Shown: positions 35,331 through 44,716, numbered from the stretch's first letter. The stretch: 64,000 nucleotides of DNA from SNAP01 sp049671745 (GCA_049671745.1 JBATVL010000089.1:62001-126000); one strand, 5' to 3'. Numbers and translations: made by a program. Notes: generated by a model not told the origin, from the letters alone.

Positions 35331-36026
35331 TTATAATAATTTCTTCTTTGAAGGTATAGCCACGAAATCTTTCAAGTAGAAAGGTTCAAAGTATGCTATA
35401 TCCTCGAAAGATTGGTTTTTAAATGCTTCATTTGATAAAGCTGCCATATTAGCTGCTGAGTTTCGTATGTTGTCAATAAAAATAGCGTTTTTGTGTGTAA
35501 TTGTTTCTTTACATTTTTCAGCTCCATTACCAAAGAATACAACTTTTCTTTTAGTAAGAATCTCTTTAAAAGAATCTTGATCTACAATTACTGCCTTAAT
35601 ATCTTCTTGCTGTTTATTATTAGTGTCGAAGAAGGCACAAAAGACTTCCATTCTTCTAGCATCTATCATAGGGCAGAACCATGTGTCTTTATCTATGTTT
35701 TCAGCTCTTTTTATTGCTTCAACACTTATTGCTTGCAAGGTGTTAATTCCTATCATAGGAATCTGAGCTCCATAACAAAGTCCTTTTGCTGTTGAAACTC
35801 CAATTCTTAGTCCTGTATATGAGCCTGGTCCTTTGCTAATACCTATAGCATCTATTTCTTTTATGTCTATTTCAGCTTCTTCTAATATGGCATCAACGAA
35901 AATAGTAACGAGTTTAGCGTGATTTAATCCCTCTTTATTTTCTTTAAGGGCTATTACTTTGTTATCTTTGCAAAGAGCTACAGAACAAACCTCAGTAGAG
36001 GTTTCAATATTAATAATAGTTGACAT
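35331..36026 (-). CDS. tsaB: tRNA threonylcarbamoyladenosine biosynthesis protein TsaB
   Basis: Partner of TsaD in the complex that installs t6A37 on ANN-decoding tRNAs. The 231-residue ASKHA-fold protein begins IINIETSTEVCSVAL and has the hallmark GPGSYTGLRIGVSTAKGL (about residue 67). Length is normal. It is 53 bases from tsaC, which makes the threonylcarbamoyl-AMP substrate, so two t6A genes are neighbours. Confidence 0.95.
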   Translation of the reverse strand: MSTIINIETSTEVCSVALCKDNKVIALKENKEGLNHAKLVTIFVDAILEEAEIDIKEIDAIGISKGPGSYTGLRIGVSTAKGLCYGAQIPMIGINTLQAISVEAIKRAENIDKDTWFCPMIDARRMEVFCAFFDTNNKQQEDIKAVIVDQDSFKEILTKRKVVFFGNGAEKCKETITHKNAIFIDNIRNSAANMAALSNEAFKNQSFEDIAYFEPFYLKDFVAIPSKKKLL

Positions 36027-36079
36027 TTATCTTAATCTTTTTTCTAAAATAATCTTTATATTCCATATAATCAATAGAA

Positions 36080-36643
36080 TTACTCTCTAATTATCTGAAT
36101 TTCTCCACTTAGACCTAATTTAATAATAGAAGAAGGCTGAGCCTTACTCTTATCATCTTGTCTGAAATTCACTATATAATCAACTCCTTCTTTTATAATA
36201 TCAGAGATTTCAGAGAAATTCTGAGGAGAAGCTTCACCGCTTATATTTGCAGATGTAGAGACAATAGGTTTTTTGAATTTAAAAATAAGTTCGCTAGAGA
36301 ATTTCTCTTCAGTTAATCTGATTCCAATAGAATTATCCTTTGCGACTAAATTCTTTGCAAGATTCTTAGCACCAGGATAAATAACTGTCATTGGTTTATC
36401 CGATGCATCAATTAAATCCCAAGCAATCTCAGGAATTTCTTGTATGTACGAATTAATTCGATTAGGGTTCTCTAAAAGTACAAGCATAGATAAAGAATCT
36501 TCTCTTTTTTTAAGATTATATATCTTTTTAACAGCCTCCTCGTTAGTTGCATCGCAGCCTAATCCCCAAATAGTATCAGTAGGGTATAGTATGATTCCAC
36601 CATTTTGAAGAATCTCTACAGCTTTCTTTATATCTTCTTTCAT
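36080..36643 (-). CDS. tsaC: L-threonylcarbamoyladenylate synthase, Sua5/YrdC/TsaC family
   Basis: Makes threonylcarbamoyl-AMP from threonine, bicarbonate and ATP for tRNA t6A. The 187-residue YrdC domain shows ILYPTDTIWGLGCDA, IYNLKKREDSLSMLVLL and STSANISGEASPQNF. There is no C-terminal Sua5 domain, so it is the short TsaC type. It lies 9 bases after dapD and before tsaB on the same strand. Confidence 0.94.
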   Translation of the reverse strand: MKEDIKKAVEILQNGGIILYPTDTIWGLGCDATNEEAVKKIYNLKKREDSLSMLVLLENPNRINSYIQEIPEIAWDLIDASDKPMTVIYPGAKNLAKNLVAKDNSIGIRLTEEKFSSELIFKFKKPIVSTSANISGEASPQNFSEISDIIKEGVDYIVNFRQDDKSKAQPSSIIKLGLSGEIQIIRE

Positions 36644-36652
36644 AATTCGTTA

Positions 36653-37471
36653 TTAAACAGTTACATCAAATTCTCTAAGAGCTTCATTTAAAGAAGTCTT
36701 AAGGTTAGTTGATTCTTTACGTTTTCCTATAATAAGTGCACAAGGGACATTGTATTCTCCAGCAGGGAATTTTTTTGTTCTTGTTCCAGGAATAACAACT
36801 GAACGTTCTGGTACATAACCAGTATGTTCTTTTGGTTCAGATCCACTTACATCTATTATTTTTGTTGATCCTGTAATTACAACATTTGCTCCAAGAACGG
36901 CTTGTTTACCAATACGGACTCCTTCAACTACAATACATCTAGAACCGATAAAGCAATCGTCCTCAATAATTACTGGTGCGGCTTGTATCGGCTCTAGTAC
37001 TCCGCCTATTCCAACTCCACCACTTAGGTGAACATTTTTCCCAATCTGAGCGCATGATCCAACAGTAGCCCATGTATCAACCATAGTACCACTATCAACA
37101 TAAGCTCCTATGTTGATATATGAAGGCATCATTATTACTGCTGGTGCAATGAAAGATCCATAACGTGCTATTGCATGAGGAACAACTCTAACACCTAAAT
37201 CGGCATAATTAGTTTTTAAAGCAATTTTGTCATGAAACTCAAAAGGCCCTACTTTTATAGTCTCCATTTTTTGAGTAGGGAAATACATTATAACTCCTTT
37301 TTTTACCCACTCATTTACTTGCCAATCCCCATTTATTGGCTCTGCTGTTCTTAATTTTCCTTTATCTAAAAGCTCTACTAATTCGCAGATAGCCTCTTGA
37401 TACACAGATTCTTTAAGAAGAGATCTATCTTCCCAACATCTTTCTATTTTATCTTTTAATTCTTTGAACAT
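36653..37471 (-). CDS. dapD: 2,3,4,5-tetrahydropyridine-2,6-dicarboxylate N-succinyltransferase
   Basis: Acylation step of the succinylase route to diaminopimelate and lysine. The 272-residue protein (start MFKELKDKIERCWEDR) has an N-terminal helical domain and a left-handed beta-helix with hexapeptide repeats (for example VNIGAYVDSGTMVDTWATVG-type INIGAYVDSGTMVDTW, CAQIGKNVHLSGGVGIGGV). A longer frame reaches 37525, but a consensus -7 element at 37494-37501 lies inside that extension, so the start at 37471 is preferred. asd in this window supplies the same pathway. Confidence 0.95.
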   Translation of the reverse strand: MFKELKDKIERCWEDRSLLKESVYQEAICELVELLDKGKLRTAEPINGDWQVNEWVKKGVIMYFPTQKMETIKVGPFEFHDKIALKTNYADLGVRVVPHAIARYGSFIAPAVIMMPSYINIGAYVDSGTMVDTWATVGSCAQIGKNVHLSGGVGIGGVLEPIQAAPVIIEDDCFIGSRCIVVEGVRIGKQAVLGANVVITGSTKIIDVSGSEPKEHTGYVPERSVVIPGTRTKKFPAGEYNVPCALIIGKRKESTNLKTSLNEALREFDVTV

Positions 37472-37493
37472 TTTTATCTTTTTATTTGAGTTA

Positions 37494-37501
37494 CAAATAT
37501 A
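37494..37501 (-). promoter_or_regulatory. -7 promoter element of dapD
   Basis: On the minus strand TATATTTG, an exact match, 22 bases before the chosen dapD ATG. Confidence 0.55.
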
Positions 37502-37637
37502 CATATTTAAGATTAATATCTTCATTTTGTCTAATTGATTGACTTTTAGCGTTAAATTCTAATTTTTATAAGTAAATTGCCAACCTTTGATTGTTTCCAC
37601 TAAATATGTTGTTGTGTTTATGTATGTAGTATTCTTG

Positions 37638-37658
37638 TTGATAACAGTTGTTTATCAA
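37638..37658. promoter_or_regulatory. Dyad upstream of the first secreted-protein gene
   Basis: TTGATAA (37638-37644) and TTATCAA (37652-37658) form a perfect 7-bp inverted repeat around CAGTTGT. A similar dyad is at 41049-41073. A weak -7 (CATATTTG, 37683-37690) follows it. Confidence 0.4.
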
Positions 37659-37747
37659 TTTAAAGTTGCAGTTTGTCATAACATATTTGCATGAGAAATA
37701 TTTCTATTGTTTATTTGTTGTATCAAATATTACCTAAAGAAAAGAAT

Positions 37748-38479
37748 ATGAGAATATATACAGTAATATTATTGTTTTTTTGCTCAACGATATCATATGC
37801 GCAAGCTTTAAAGGAAACGCAGAAAGTAGCATTAGGGTCAAAGATGGATTACAGTGTTGCTGTTCAACATCCAATAAAAGAAAAAGCTTATTCTTTTTTC
37901 TGGTCTATAGATGGTAGAGATGTACAACGTGCAAATGAAGGCCAGTTTGGTAGATATGATATAGAATTTTCTAAAAAATTTTATAAAGTAGGCAATGAAT
38001 ATACTTTATCTGTATATATGCAGAGAGAATTAGAAAAAGGAATGGGAGTATGTCCATCCAATATGCAAGAATTAAACATTCTAATTATTGAAAAGCCTAT
38101 TGTAACTATTTCTAATAGTAATATCGTTATTTGTTCTTATGCAGAAGCAAATGCACATACTCCGTTAATATTTGATTTACATTTTGAAGGGTATAAAGGT
38201 TTGTGTAAAATAATATATGATGTAGAGAATGAAAAAGGACTAACCGTTTTCTCAAGTACATTGGATGCCTATGATACAAGTGAGTTATCTAGTTTTGAGA
38301 TAGATGAAATCGCTGATGACAGATTTGTTAATCTCACAAAGTCTAATGTTAAGTATTTAGTAAAGATAAAAAGTATAGTATTCTTAAAAGGAAATGTTTC
38401 TAATAAGCTTGATTATTCTAAATTAACTAGTTCTATTGAAGTTTTACCTGCTGTTGATTTAGGTAAAATAACTTTTTAA
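37748..38479 (+). CDS. Exported two-domain beta protein A of the secreted-protein cluster
   Basis: A 243-residue protein of no family I can name. I chose the ATG at 37748 because it directly precedes a signal peptide (MRIYTVILLFFCSTISYA, then Gln). An upstream in-frame Met exists but would spoil the signal. Domain 1 has the cluster pattern G-S-x-x-x-Y-x-V then FFWSI, and ends near a Cys (GMGVCPSN). Domain 2 starts around IVICSY and ends with the tail EVLPAVDLGKITF. It has its own terminator, so it is transcribed apart from the later genes. It is a divergent relative of the proteins at 41.1-46.9 kb. Confidence 0.65.
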   Translation: MRIYTVILLFFCSTISYAQALKETQKVALGSKMDYSVAVQHPIKEKAYSFFWSIDGRDVQRANEGQFGRYDIEFSKKFYKVGNEYTLSVYMQRELEKGMGVCPSNMQELNILIIEKPIVTISNSNIVICSYAEANAHTPLIFDLHFEGYKGLCKIIYDVENEKGLTVFSSTLDAYDTSELSSFEIDEIADDRFVNLTKSNVKYLVKIKSIVFLKGNVSNKLDYSKLTSSIEVLPAVDLGKITF

Positions 38480-38503
38480 GTAAATGACTATAGTAAATAT
38501 TAG

Positions 38504-38528
38504 AAAGGTAAAAATTATTTTTACCTTT
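38504..38528 (+). terminator. Intrinsic terminator after secreted protein A
   Basis: AAAGGTAAAAAT (38504-38515) pairs with ATTTTTACCTTT (38517-38528), followed by more Ts. Confidence 0.75.
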
Positions 38529-38767
38529 TTTTATTGCTAAACTTTTCTTATAATTATACTTAATAAGATGCTGTTTGAACCAATATTAAATGTATTGTTA
38601 AGTTGGTCTATAATAATGTGAACATTAGTATAGAAAGATTAGTAAAATAAAGTGGTTGAAGCAAATGTGTTACTCGTCAAAATAAATTAAGGTTTTATCA
38701 AAAGAAACTTGTGTTCCGATTTATTCTATTATAATTTGTTACGCCACATAACACAAAAAAATGACAC

Positions 38768-39916
38768 ATGAGAAAGCTAGGAAACATATATAAAATTATT
38801 CTTTTTACACTTGCTCTGTCTTTTACTCTTATTGCAAAAGCAAATATAGAAATTGAAGACAATGAGTTTTGCAATGTTAAATGTGGTATTCAGAAAACAT
38901 TTACTGTTAAAAATATTGCAGGAGCTAATTATACTTGGCAACTATTTAATGATAAGGGGAAATTAGTAAATGCAACCTTAAAGGGAGATTTTAATGAATG
39001 TAAGGTAAATATACCAGTCGTTGAGGGATATTATACTCTTTCTGTTAATGCTAAGAAAGATGGGTGTGAAAGTGAAGTAAAGCAGAGGTTAATGGTTTCA
39101 AAGGTTGATTTATCTATTGTTTTAGAGGGAGCTGATTATTTATGTGGCACTCAGGAAAGGAAATTAACAGCAAAAGTTGTTTCTGCTGATGTTAATGAGG
39201 ATGAGATTCATTATAAATGGTTTCTTGATGATACTGAAATAATTACTCCTAATGACAATGTTAATTTTATCTTAGTTAAAGATGCAGGTACATATAGTGT
39301 AGAGGTTTCTACAGATAAATCTATAATGAAACATGTTGTAAAGAAGACATTTGATTTACCAAAAGAGTTACCAGATCTAGAAGTAATGGATGAAGTATTG
39401 AAATTCGCAAATGATCTAGATCTGACGATAGAAAATTTAGCTGATTTAGAAAATGATAAAGGCTATAAATATGAATGGTCTGTTCTTCAAGATGGAACAA
39501 AAAAACGAGTTCTTTTAACTGAAGAAAAAAATAGTAAGTTATTTGTTAATAAGATAAATAAGGCAGGTGTTTATACTGTAAAAGTAAGTAATGCTTTTTG
39601 TACCGTTTCTAAAGATATAAAGACAATGCGTTGGAATAATATAGGAGTTCCAACAGGATTTTCACCAGAAGTAGGTAACACTCTTGTTGTAGTGGGGGAT
39701 TCAGACGATATAGTTCAACTATCATTTACAATATTTAATCGTTACGGACTACAAATGTTTGAAACAACAGATATCAATTTTGCCTGTACAGAAGGCTGGG
39801 ATGGTAGATGTAATGGAGAATTACAGCCAATAGATGGTTATGTATATTTCTTGAATATAACATTTGCAGATGGTATACAAGTTAGAAAGAAGGGTGTTGT
39901 ATCCTTATTAAGATAA
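38768..39916 (+). CDS. Exported protein with gliding-motility-type C-terminal domain (T9SS type B CTD)
   Basis: A 382-residue protein with a signal peptide (ending LIAKA). It has Ig/PKD-like repeats: the first resembles domain 1 of the neighbouring proteins (CGIQKTFTVKNIAGANYTWQLF), followed by two similar beta repeats (HYKWFLDD, then KYEWSVLQ). The last about 90 residues match the gliding-motility-associated C-terminal domain: VPTGFSPEVGN, FTIFNRYGLQMFET, EGWDGRCNGE, GYVYFLNITFADG, RKKGVVSLLR. That domain is a T9SS type B export signal. The PorP/SprF gene follows after 6 bases, the usual arrangement for such cargo. Confidence 0.85.
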   Translation: MRKLGNIYKIILFTLALSFTLIAKANIEIEDNEFCNVKCGIQKTFTVKNIAGANYTWQLFNDKGKLVNATLKGDFNECKVNIPVVEGYYTLSVNAKKDGCESEVKQRLMVSKVDLSIVLEGADYLCGTQERKLTAKVVSADVNEDEIHYKWFLDDTEIITPNDNVNFILVKDAGTYSVEVSTDKSIMKHVVKKTFDLPKELPDLEVMDEVLKFANDLDLTIENLADLENDKGYKYEWSVLQDGTKKRVLLTEEKNSKLFVNKINKAGVYTVKVSNAFCTVSKDIKTMRWNNIGVPTGFSPEVGNTLVVVGDSDDIVQLSFTIFNRYGLQMFETTDINFACTEGWDGRCNGELQPIDGYVYFLNITFADGIQVRKKGVVSLLR

Positions 39917-39922
39917 TATAGA

Positions 39923-40987
39923 ATGGGTAGATTTAAGATAATATTGATAATATTGGTATTTCAACTTATTTATGGAGGATTGAAGGCTCAAGAAGTTCAC
40001 AATTCTCAATATTATGAAACACCATTGCATTTAAATCCTGCAAATGCAGGAGATTCGTATTATAATTTCAGAGGAGGTTTAAACATTCGAAATCAATGGA
40101 GTACTGTTTCTGTACCATTTACTGCTCAGTATATGTATGCAGATGTTAGAATTCCAACTTTGGCAATAAAGAAATGTTGGTTAGGTTTAGCAGCCTCTTT
40201 TCTAAATGATATTGCTGGAGGTGGAATAAAAAGCACCTATGGTGGTTTAACCTTGGCGTTTCATAAAATTGCTTCTCGCAAGAATAATTTAGTTATTAGT
40301 GGAGGGGCTACAGTACATATGATTAATAAATCTGTGAATTATCAGAATATTAAATTTGCAGAACAATGGAAAGATAATTCTTTTGCAGGTTCTGCACTAC
40401 CATCTAATCTAGGAGGAGCTTCTTCTTTATTCTATATGGATTTTTCTGTGGGAACAAAATTAAGTTATTATTATCATTCTGATAGATATTCTATAGGTCT
40501 TAGTGCTTCTCACATAAATCAGCCTTCAGAGAGTTTTTACCAGATGACTAATAATATGGCTACAAAATTAACTTTGAACTTAGATATTATGAAATGGGTA
40601 AATAAGGGACGTCTTATTATAAATCCATCACTTGCAATGGACATGCAAGATGGAAAATATTATGGAATTATAGGGACAAATATTTTAAAACCTTACAATT
40701 TAGATAGAACAAAGTCTGTCATTTTTGGTGTTGCTTATAGAACAACAGAAGAGTTGATACCATCAGTAGGAATGGAATTTCAAAATTATAAGCTTATGAC
40801 AAGTTATGATATTCCAATTACGGGAAAGACTTATTCTAATAGAGGAGGTTTTGAATTTACCTTTACTTATACTATAGGATATTCTGACCCGATAGAACAA
40901 ATAGTAAGATATAAATCTTTAAAAGCAAAGAAATTAAAAGACAAGGCTCTTCCGTGTCCTAAGTTCTTTCTTAAATCAGGTTTCTAA
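39923..40987 (+). CDS. PorP/SprF-family T9SS outer-membrane protein
   Basis: A 354-residue outer-membrane beta-barrel with a signal peptide (ending YGGLKAQ) and the family start: YYETPLHLNPANAG, NFRGGLNIRNQWSTV, PFTAQYMYAD. Repeated amphipathic strands follow, with FGVAYRTTEELIPSVGMEFQ near the C terminus. PorP/SprF proteins help secrete or display type B CTD cargo of the type IX system. It overlaps functionally with the CTD protein immediately upstream (6-base gap). The gene is not one of the core porK/L/M/N components, which are not in the window. Confidence 0.88.
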   Translation: MGRFKIILIILVFQLIYGGLKAQEVHNSQYYETPLHLNPANAGDSYYNFRGGLNIRNQWSTVSVPFTAQYMYADVRIPTLAIKKCWLGLAASFLNDIAGGGIKSTYGGLTLAFHKIASRKNNLVISGGATVHMINKSVNYQNIKFAEQWKDNSFAGSALPSNLGGASSLFYMDFSVGTKLSYYYHSDRYSIGLSASHINQPSESFYQMTNNMATKLTLNLDIMKWVNKGRLIINPSLAMDMQDGKYYGIIGTNILKPYNLDRTKSVIFGVAYRTTEELIPSVGMEFQNYKLMTSYDIPITGKTYSNRGGFEFTFTYTIGYSDPIEQIVRYKSLKAKKLKDKALPCPKFFLKSGF

Positions 40988-41048
40988 TTTGTTTAAATGA
41001 AGATGTTTGTCAATAAAAACAAAGTTTTTGACAAAGATAACTTGCTTT

Positions 41049-41073
41049 TCAATAACAATAGTTGTTTATTTGA
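41049..41073. promoter_or_regulatory. Dyad upstream of secreted protein D, like that at 37638-37658
   Basis: AATAACAA, TAG, TTGtTTATT with flanking TC and GA forms an imperfect inverted repeat 33 bases before the next ATG. It shares ATAACA and TTGTTTAT with the dyad before secreted protein A. Confidence 0.35.
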
Positions 41074-41106
41074 TTTTCCAAAAATTAAGATATCATAGAT
41101 AAAGAT

Positions 41107-41964
41107 ATGAATAAGATATTAAGCGTATTACTAATTCTTCTCACAACATTGGTTTCCAATGCTCAAGATAGAGGTCCAGCAGATGGTGTGCTTGGAAATA
41201 TAAATAAAAGAGAATATGTTCCAATAAATTCAATTTTGAAATATGAGTTAGAACTTGATGATACTGGTGCGGGTAATACTAGTATTCAATTAAAAATAAT
41301 GGGAGGTGAAGTGGTAAATATAAATTATTTGAATGAGAATTTATTACCTTCTAGAAGTATAAAACAAGGTTTTACTAATTATTATTATAAAGATTTAAAA
41401 GGAAACTCAGGAAAAGTTACAGTTAGTGTAAAATGGACTGAGTTAGGTGGTGTTAATAATTTTTTTGATGGGTTTATAAAACTGAGACAAGAAAATAGTG
41501 TTGTTTGTTTTGATGATAATTGTAGTGTGTTTTATACGAAAATAATTGATAAACCATATTTTACTTTTGGTTTAGGTGGATTTGACGGAGGTAGTTGCGC
41601 AGGAGATGTTGGTGTTTTACAAGTTTTTTTTGGTGGAAACGAAGAATGGGCTGTTGGTGAAACTAGAAGTTTTGAGTTATATGGATACAATGGTCAAAAG
41701 ATACAGAAAACTTTAGTAAAAGCAGATGTAAAAACCTCAAGTGCGGCAACAGCTTTAGGTTTTAGATATGTGTATGAAATTCCACTTACTAGTCCTGTCG
41801 ATTTTAAAAGTACAGACACATATATTGTATCAACAATTAGTACTTCTGTAGTAATGAAAAATGGTGCTAATAATAATGACAATATTTTAATAGTAAGAAA
41901 TAGATATAAGCGTCCTTGGATAATCACTCCAATACCGAAAGAAAATCCAATAAAACACAATTAA
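41107..41964 (+). CDS. Exported two-domain beta protein D of the cluster
   Basis: I cannot assign this 285-residue protein to a known family. It has a signal peptide ending LVSNAQ. Domain 1 has the cluster pattern (PINSILKYELEL) though the usual Trp is missing in this copy. The centre has VVCFDDNCSVFYTK, the Cys position shared by the group. Domain 2 ends with the tail RPWIITPIPKENPIKHN, matching the group's P-x-x-x-x-I pattern and very like the end of protein E. First gene of a run of six closely spaced genes (gaps 20-50 bases), so a common transcript is likely. Confidence 0.62.
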   Translation: MNKILSVLLILLTTLVSNAQDRGPADGVLGNINKREYVPINSILKYELELDDTGAGNTSIQLKIMGGEVVNINYLNENLLPSRSIKQGFTNYYYKDLKGNSGKVTVSVKWTELGGVNNFFDGFIKLRQENSVVCFDDNCSVFYTKIIDKPYFTFGLGGFDGGSCAGDVGVLQVFFGGNEEWAVGETRSFELYGYNGQKIQKTLVKADVKTSSAATALGFRYVYEIPLTSPVDFKSTDTYIVSTISTSVVMKNGANNNDNILIVRNRYKRPWIITPIPKENPIKHN

Positions 41965-41984
41965 TAATACAGCAGGAGTATAAT

Positions 41985-42716
41985 ATGAAGAATCTAATAA
42001 CTAAATTAATCATCACTCTGTTTGCAATAATGTTTTCCTTAGGTGCTTTTAGTCAAACATCAGAGGCTGACCAGACAGGTGTGGATTGTATTTCTAAAGG
42101 TTCACAAATAAAATATGCAGTAATTAAAAGAGGAACGAATGCATATAAATGGATTGTAAATACAGATAAAGATGTTCCGGCACCAGCTTCTTGTTATACT
42201 ATTGTTTCAGGAAGTCTTACATCTAATAAGATAGAGATAATATGGAATACAATAGGTGATTATCATCTTACTCTTTTAGAGAAAGCTCTTATAGGAACAT
42301 GTAAGGGGCGTTCTAATATAATGAAAGTAGAAGTTGTTGATAATAGAAATGCCTTTAAAGTAATACCTTTAAATAAGGAGTTTTGTGCCGATGAGTTATA
42401 TAATCAGACTTTATTTGTGAAATTAATAAAAAGTCCAGGGCAAGTTATTGCATATCCTATTATTCTAAAATATACTATAGACGGGATTATTGGAACAAAA
42501 GAAGTAACCTTTCATGTGCCTATACTACATGTTGATTTAACAAGAGATCTAACTCTATCAAGCACAAGAGCTATTACAAAAGGTGTAGGTGATGAAATTA
42601 TAACTTTTACAGTTGTATCAATAAAAGATAAATATGGAGCAGACCTTTCAGGTAGTGCAGTTACAGAGATAATTGTCCATAAACAACCAGCACAAAGTAT
42701 AATAAAGCACGACTAG
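41985..42716 (+). CDS. Exported two-domain beta protein E of the cluster
   Basis: The 243-residue protein starts at the ATG at 41985, which has AGGAG 6 bases upstream and leads a signal peptide ending SLGAFSQ; an upstream Met at 41916 overlaps gene D and lacks a signal. Domain 1 shows GSQIKYAVIKRGTNAYKWIV and ends in IGTCKGR. Domain 2 ends TFTVVSIKDKYGADL and the tail KQPAQSIIKHD. The C-terminal half resembles protein H (shared SIxDxYGA). Function unknown; probable periplasmic or surface protein. Confidence 0.62.
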   Translation: MKNLITKLIITLFAIMFSLGAFSQTSEADQTGVDCISKGSQIKYAVIKRGTNAYKWIVNTDKDVPAPASCYTIVSGSLTSNKIEIIWNTIGDYHLTLLEKALIGTCKGRSNIMKVEVVDNRNAFKVIPLNKEFCADELYNQTLFVKLIKSPGQVIAYPIILKYTIDGIIGTKEVTFHVPILHVDLTRDLTLSSTRAITKGVGDEIITFTVVSIKDKYGADLSGSAVTEIIVHKQPAQSIIKHD

Positions 42717-42743
42717 TTTATAAGAATCATATATAAAATATAG

Positions 42744-43745
42744 ATGAGATTTGTTAGATACATATTAGCACTATTGATCATTATTGTAACATTGGGACAA
42801 GAATGCAAAGCACAGGTGGGTGATGGATTAACTCCTTATGTGAGATCATGCCATAGATACAGCGTGGGCAATACAGCAGTTCCTACTAACCTTTATCTGT
42901 GGAGAATAAAAAGTGGTACGAATGAAGCTGTAAGATTTATAACTAATTCTGCAAGCAAGACTAATGATCAGATATTGAAAGAAGCTGTCATGTCTTTTGC
43001 TGATTATGTTATTGTTACTAAAAATTCAGCAGGGAAATTTATTTATGTTAATGACTTTCCTATGGTTTCAAATCAAGTTACTATAGATGCTGACTTTGTA
43101 GATAAGACAAAGGCTAGAAGCAATTTTGAGATTTATATATTATGGCTTAAAGAAGGAGTATACAGTATAATTTCAAATGAATTTAATTTAAATGGTTGTT
43201 ATACAAAAACCGCAAATGTAGATGTACATGTTAGAACCAATCCATTAGTTGGTAAACTTTCATGGAATTCATATTCTACAAATGAGATTTCTACTACAGA
43301 TTTTAATGATAATGCTAAGGTTATTTGTGTAGAGGCTTTAGCTATTGGAAATGTTATTAACTTTGAGTTAAAGGCACTAGGATCTAATAGGGAATGGGAA
43401 TATACCTATAGAGTAGGTGTTAAGTATTCTGACACACAAGTTTTAACTACGAATGGAACTAATACAGTATTAAAAGAACCTTCAGCAGCTGATTGGGCTC
43501 AAACAGCAGATACTCACGGTCATGACTGGACTCATCTTTATTCTCCTAGTAAAGTCGTTGGAATGAATTTTGTAAATATTAATGTTACTAAAGTTTTAGA
43601 GCCAGGAGAAAGTTATGTTTATATTTGGGTAAAGATATTTTTAATGAAGGACGGATTTGGTACTCCAGTAACGAATCCAGATGAATTAGTTAGATGTGCT
43701 GTTCTTAAACAGTTGCCTAAAAAGCAAAACATGATTTTGGACTAG
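42744..43745 (+). CDS. Exported two-domain beta protein F of the cluster
   Basis: A 333-residue protein with signal peptide ending GQECKAQ. Domain 1: SCHRYSVGNTAVPTNLYLWRI, ending at NGCYTKTANVDVHV. Domain 2 has two aromatic-rich strands (REWEYTYRVGVKY) and the tail VLKQLPKKQNMILD. The second half is clearly homologous to protein G (shared VYIWVKIFLMKDG versus ALVWIKLVLVKDG, and PLV after domain 1). It lies 27 bases from both neighbours. Confidence 0.62.
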   Translation: MRFVRYILALLIIIVTLGQECKAQVGDGLTPYVRSCHRYSVGNTAVPTNLYLWRIKSGTNEAVRFITNSASKTNDQILKEAVMSFADYVIVTKNSAGKFIYVNDFPMVSNQVTIDADFVDKTKARSNFEIYILWLKEGVYSIISNEFNLNGCYTKTANVDVHVRTNPLVGKLSWNSYSTNEISTTDFNDNAKVICVEALAIGNVINFELKALGSNREWEYTYRVGVKYSDTQVLTTNGTNTVLKEPSAADWAQTADTHGHDWTHLYSPSKVVGMNFVNINVTKVLEPGESYVYIWVKIFLMKDGFGTPVTNPDELVRCAVLKQLPKKQNMILD

Positions 43746-43772
43746 GACTAACAATATAGAACGAGCAGAACT

Positions 43773-44666
43773 ATGAAACGAATTATAGCACTATTAATGA
43801 TTTTAATTCTTGCATCTTTAGCTTTTAATGCTAATGGACAGCAAATTGTTGAAAAAGGACAAATACGTAAGTATTCTGTCAATCAACCTTCAACAAGTAA
43901 ATTCTCATGGACTATTTTTAAGAGTGATGGAATTACTCCTGCGGACCCCACTAAATATAAGCTTTTTAGAGAAAGACCTATAGATCCAGTTATTGCATTA
44001 AGCGAAAATTTATCTACACCTTCTCAATCTATAACGGGAGGGACTGTAAATTCAGAAAATACTGTATATATATATTGGCTTGGAGATGAAAATCAGGAAT
44101 TTATAGTTTCTGCAAGAGAATATGATGTTAATACAGAATGTTCTGATGCTATATACAATACAATAAAAGAAAATGTTATTATAAGGCCTTTGGTAAATAT
44201 GTTTAGAGCAAATATATCTTGGGGTGGAATAGAAGATTGTAATCTAATAACATCAGATGAATATGTAATTAATCCTATAACAAATCTTAAGGAAGCAAAA
44301 TACTATTCTACATTCTCATTTAATATAGAAACTTGGAATTTGGATAATAGACTAACAAATAAATGGTTTTATAAATATAAATACATTGTTGTTGACAATG
44401 TACATACCCCACCTACAGTAAATGAGTGGCTTAATGCCCCAACCTTTAATTCTAATCAAATAGATGGGAATATACGTACCGATATTATTGTTTTGGATAA
44501 AATAGAAATAAAAAAGGGTGATGGTAAAGCATTAGTCTGGATAAAATTAGTTTTAGTTAAGGATGGACATAACACTAGTGCTTTGGATAACCCTTTAACA
44601 AATTGCATTACTCATGCAGTAGTAAAAAAGCTGCCAAAAGATCAGCTTATTAGACTTGTAGATTAA
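43773..44666 (+). CDS. Exported two-domain beta protein G of the cluster
   Basis: A 297-residue protein with signal peptide ending AFNANGQ. Domain 1: VEKGQIRKYSVNQPSTSKFSWTIF, the clearest copy of the group motif, ending at NTECSDAI. Domain 2: RPLVNMFRANISWGG, KWFYKYKYIVVDN, and the tail VVKKLPKDQLIRLVD. Closest relative in the window is protein F. Same strand, 27 bases after F. Confidence 0.62.
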   Translation: MKRIIALLMILILASLAFNANGQQIVEKGQIRKYSVNQPSTSKFSWTIFKSDGITPADPTKYKLFRERPIDPVIALSENLSTPSQSITGGTVNSENTVYIYWLGDENQEFIVSAREYDVNTECSDAIYNTIKENVIIRPLVNMFRANISWGGIEDCNLITSDEYVINPITNLKEAKYYSTFSFNIETWNLDNRLTNKWFYKYKYIVVDNVHTPPTVNEWLNAPTFNSNQIDGNIRTDIIVLDKIEIKKGDGKALVWIKLVLVKDGHNTSALDNPLTNCITHAVVKKLPKDQLIRLVD

Positions 44667-44716
44667 TTTCTTCTGTATATAGAATTAAAGAAAGAATATA
44701 ATAAAACCTAAAATAA

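Noticed and set aside
37472..37525. Longer start of dapD
   Set aside because: A consensus -7 element lies inside the extension, and the shorter start matches the family.
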